Assembly: GCA_964575575.1 (NCBI GenBank)
Contig: CAZNQQ010000004.1
Span: 1 to 40,147, forward strand
Source of the DNA: UBA2163 sp964575575
Lineage (GTDB): Bacteria; Patescibacteriota; Minisyncoccia; Phycocordibacterales; UBA2163
DNA: 40,147 nucleotides
Direction of reading: 5' to 3'
How positions within the stretch are numbered: the stretch's first letter is position 1; every line of letters begins with the position of its first letter. The notes under the pieces are model-generated. The model saw only the letters and a list, made by a program, of their open reading frames with translations, made no database searches and was not told the origin of the DNA. Positions 39,449-40,147 of the stretch are shown here, one piece after another. A program made the translations under genes and the position numbers.

Positions 39449-40030
39449 TTACTCATTATTACGCTCATAAAGCCCAATAAGTTCTGCCTGCTGAAGTATA
39501 TGGTCTTTCATAGCACTCTCAACTTCCTTTTTGGTTGCTCCTTCTTCTAACTCAAGCTCTGTATCAAGAGAGAATAGCTTAAAGAAATACCTATGCTCTC
39601 TGTCAGGCGGGCATGGTGGGAGGTATTCTTTGTTTCCTGATGTACCAACTCCAGCGACTCCATCTGGCTCACTCGCTTCATTTATCTCAGTTGTAGATGT
39701 AGCGATGTTGAACTTCACCCAATGATCCCATACGCCAGAAGGTGCGTCTGGGTCGTCCATTATAAGTACGAGTGACTTTGCGTTTTCGTCTACTCCTTCT
39801 ATCTTAAGTTTAGGGTTTATTCCTTCACCATCGCAAGTGTACATAGAAGGAATCTTGCCATTGTGCTCAAAGGCAGAGCTTGTAAGTTTAAGTGTGTCCA
39901 TAAGCTGATCTTGATTATTGTTAATATTAGCACCCTCATCAACCTCTACAACGTCTCTCGTACCACTCAAAGCAACCACAAAACTCCCGATTATTATGAT
40001 TATAACTATAATAAATAATACTACTTTCAT
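39449..40030 (-). CDS. Membrane-anchored PEBP (YbhB/YbcL) family protein
   Basis: 193 residues from ATG 40030: hydrophobic anchor (about 3-22), short acidic linker, then a phosphatidylethanolamine-binding-protein fold (about 44-190) of the bacterial YbhB/YbcL type: IPSMYTCDGEGINP, DDPDAPSGVWDHWVKFNI with D93 and H103, and CPPDREHRYFFKLFSLD. The family binds anionic ligands; its role in bacteria is poorly known. TTG 40039 is in frame, but a TATAAT box ends at 40039 on the minus strand, so ATG 40030 is the start and the message is leaderless. 25 bases separate it from hpf. Confidence 0.9.
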   Translation of the reverse strand: MKVVLFIIVIIIIIGSFVVALSGTRDVVEVDEGANINNNQDQLMDTLKLTSSAFEHNGKIPSMYTCDGEGINPKLKIEGVDENAKSLVLIMDDPDAPSGVWDHWVKFNIATSTTEINEASEPDGVAGVGTSGNKEYLPPCPPDREHRYFFKLFSLDTELELEEGATKKEVESAMKDHILQQAELIGLYERNNE

Positions 40031-40038
40031 ATATCTCA

Positions 40039-40047
40039 ATTATATCA
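40039..40047 (-). promoter_or_regulatory. Extended -10 promoter of the PEBP gene
   Basis: Minus strand TGA-TATAAT (hexamer 40039-40044), 8 bases before ATG 40030. It excludes the upstream TTG as start. Confidence 0.55.
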
Positions 40048-40113
40048 TACCCCTACGGCTTTGCATTTTAGCCAAATTTTAGTAATATATAGAAGTTCCT
40101 TAAAGAATAATAT

Positions 40114-40147
40114 TCCACAGTAGCTCAATGGTAGAGCAGCTCCCTGT
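40114..40147 (+). tRNA. 5' part of a tRNA gene, cut by the window end (perhaps tRNA-Asn)
   Basis: Acceptor strand TCCACAG (40114-40120), TA, D-stem GCTC (40123-40126) with loop AATGGTA and GAGC (40134-40137), A, then anticodon stem GCTCC (40139-40143) and loop CTGT up to the edge. Counting puts G34 and U35 at 40146-40147, so the anticodon begins GU. Asn (GUU), Asp (GUC), His (GUG) or Tyr (GUA) are possible; the TCC acceptor and CTGT context favour Asn. Confidence 0.8.

Noticed and set aside
1..40147. UGA recoding to Gly or Trp
   Set aside because: Conserved proteins are intact under the standard code, conserved glycines use GGN, and no gene needs a read-through UGA.
1..40147. CRISPR arrays, insertion sequences, integrases or phage genes
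   Set aside because: No spaced direct repeats, transposase or integrase motifs, or terminal inverted repeats were found in the window.

Overview
The window is a gene-dense, AT-rich stretch of bacterial chromosome whose content points to a Patescibacteria/CPR organism, most likely of the Parcubacteria type. That placement is inference. The reasons are unusually short or domain-trimmed housekeeping proteins (PheS, PheT, SMC, UvrC, ThrS, DnaE, PriA), a NusB-NUDIX fusion, basic tails on a ribosome hibernation factor and an RNase J, an extended L32, and a GC-rich palindrome inserted in frame in two genes. No rRNA operon, phage, IS element or CRISPR array is present. The standard code works throughout. 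All 34 stop codons that can be read are UAA or UAG, none UGA.

Layout. 1-9662: ddl, uvrC, a small lipoprotein gene, uvrA (interrupted at its 5' end by a 100-N scaffold gap), a small membrane protein, uvrB and tgt, so all three excision-repair genes lie within about 7 kb. 9720-16104: a membrane-anchored FKBP peptidyl-prolyl isomerase diverges from a rightward run of secG, an orphan oligopeptide-binding protein, rnj, an MFS transporter and a small DUF4383-like membrane protein. 16163-21866: nth diverges from dnaE, followed by thrS. 21863-26918: gyrB, a C39-like peptidase, pheT, pheS and a zinc-ribbon protein, all leftward. 27015-35561: smc, rnc, nusB-NUDIX, rpmF, rnhB, gdh, mreB and murA, all leftward. 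35639-40147: priA, def and fmt rightward, hpf and a PEBP-family protein leftward, then the first 34 bases of a tRNA gene (perhaps tRNA-Asn) cut by the window edge.

Two styles of gene expression can be read from the DNA. Most housekeeping genes have a -10 box (often extended, TGnTATnnT) ending 6-11 bases before the ATG and no Shine-Dalgarno sequence, so their mRNAs should be leaderless or nearly so. Four small accessory genes (2752, 6164, 24058, 26727) instead have a perfect TTGACA -35 box, a leader of about 45-95 bases, a purine-rich Shine-Dalgarno and their own intrinsic terminator. They look like self-contained cassettes lodged between core genes.

Several core enzymes have lost expected parts. 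PriA has lost every ATPase motif but keeps all eight zinc cysteines. SMC lacks a recognisable hinge. PheRS lacks its tRNA-binding and editing modules. Endonuclease III has lost two of its four Fe-S cysteines. Ddl carries Phe where D-Ala-D-Ala ligases have Tyr, the signature of D-Ala-D-Lac ligases. Together with the in-frame palindromes, these are the observations most worth following up.
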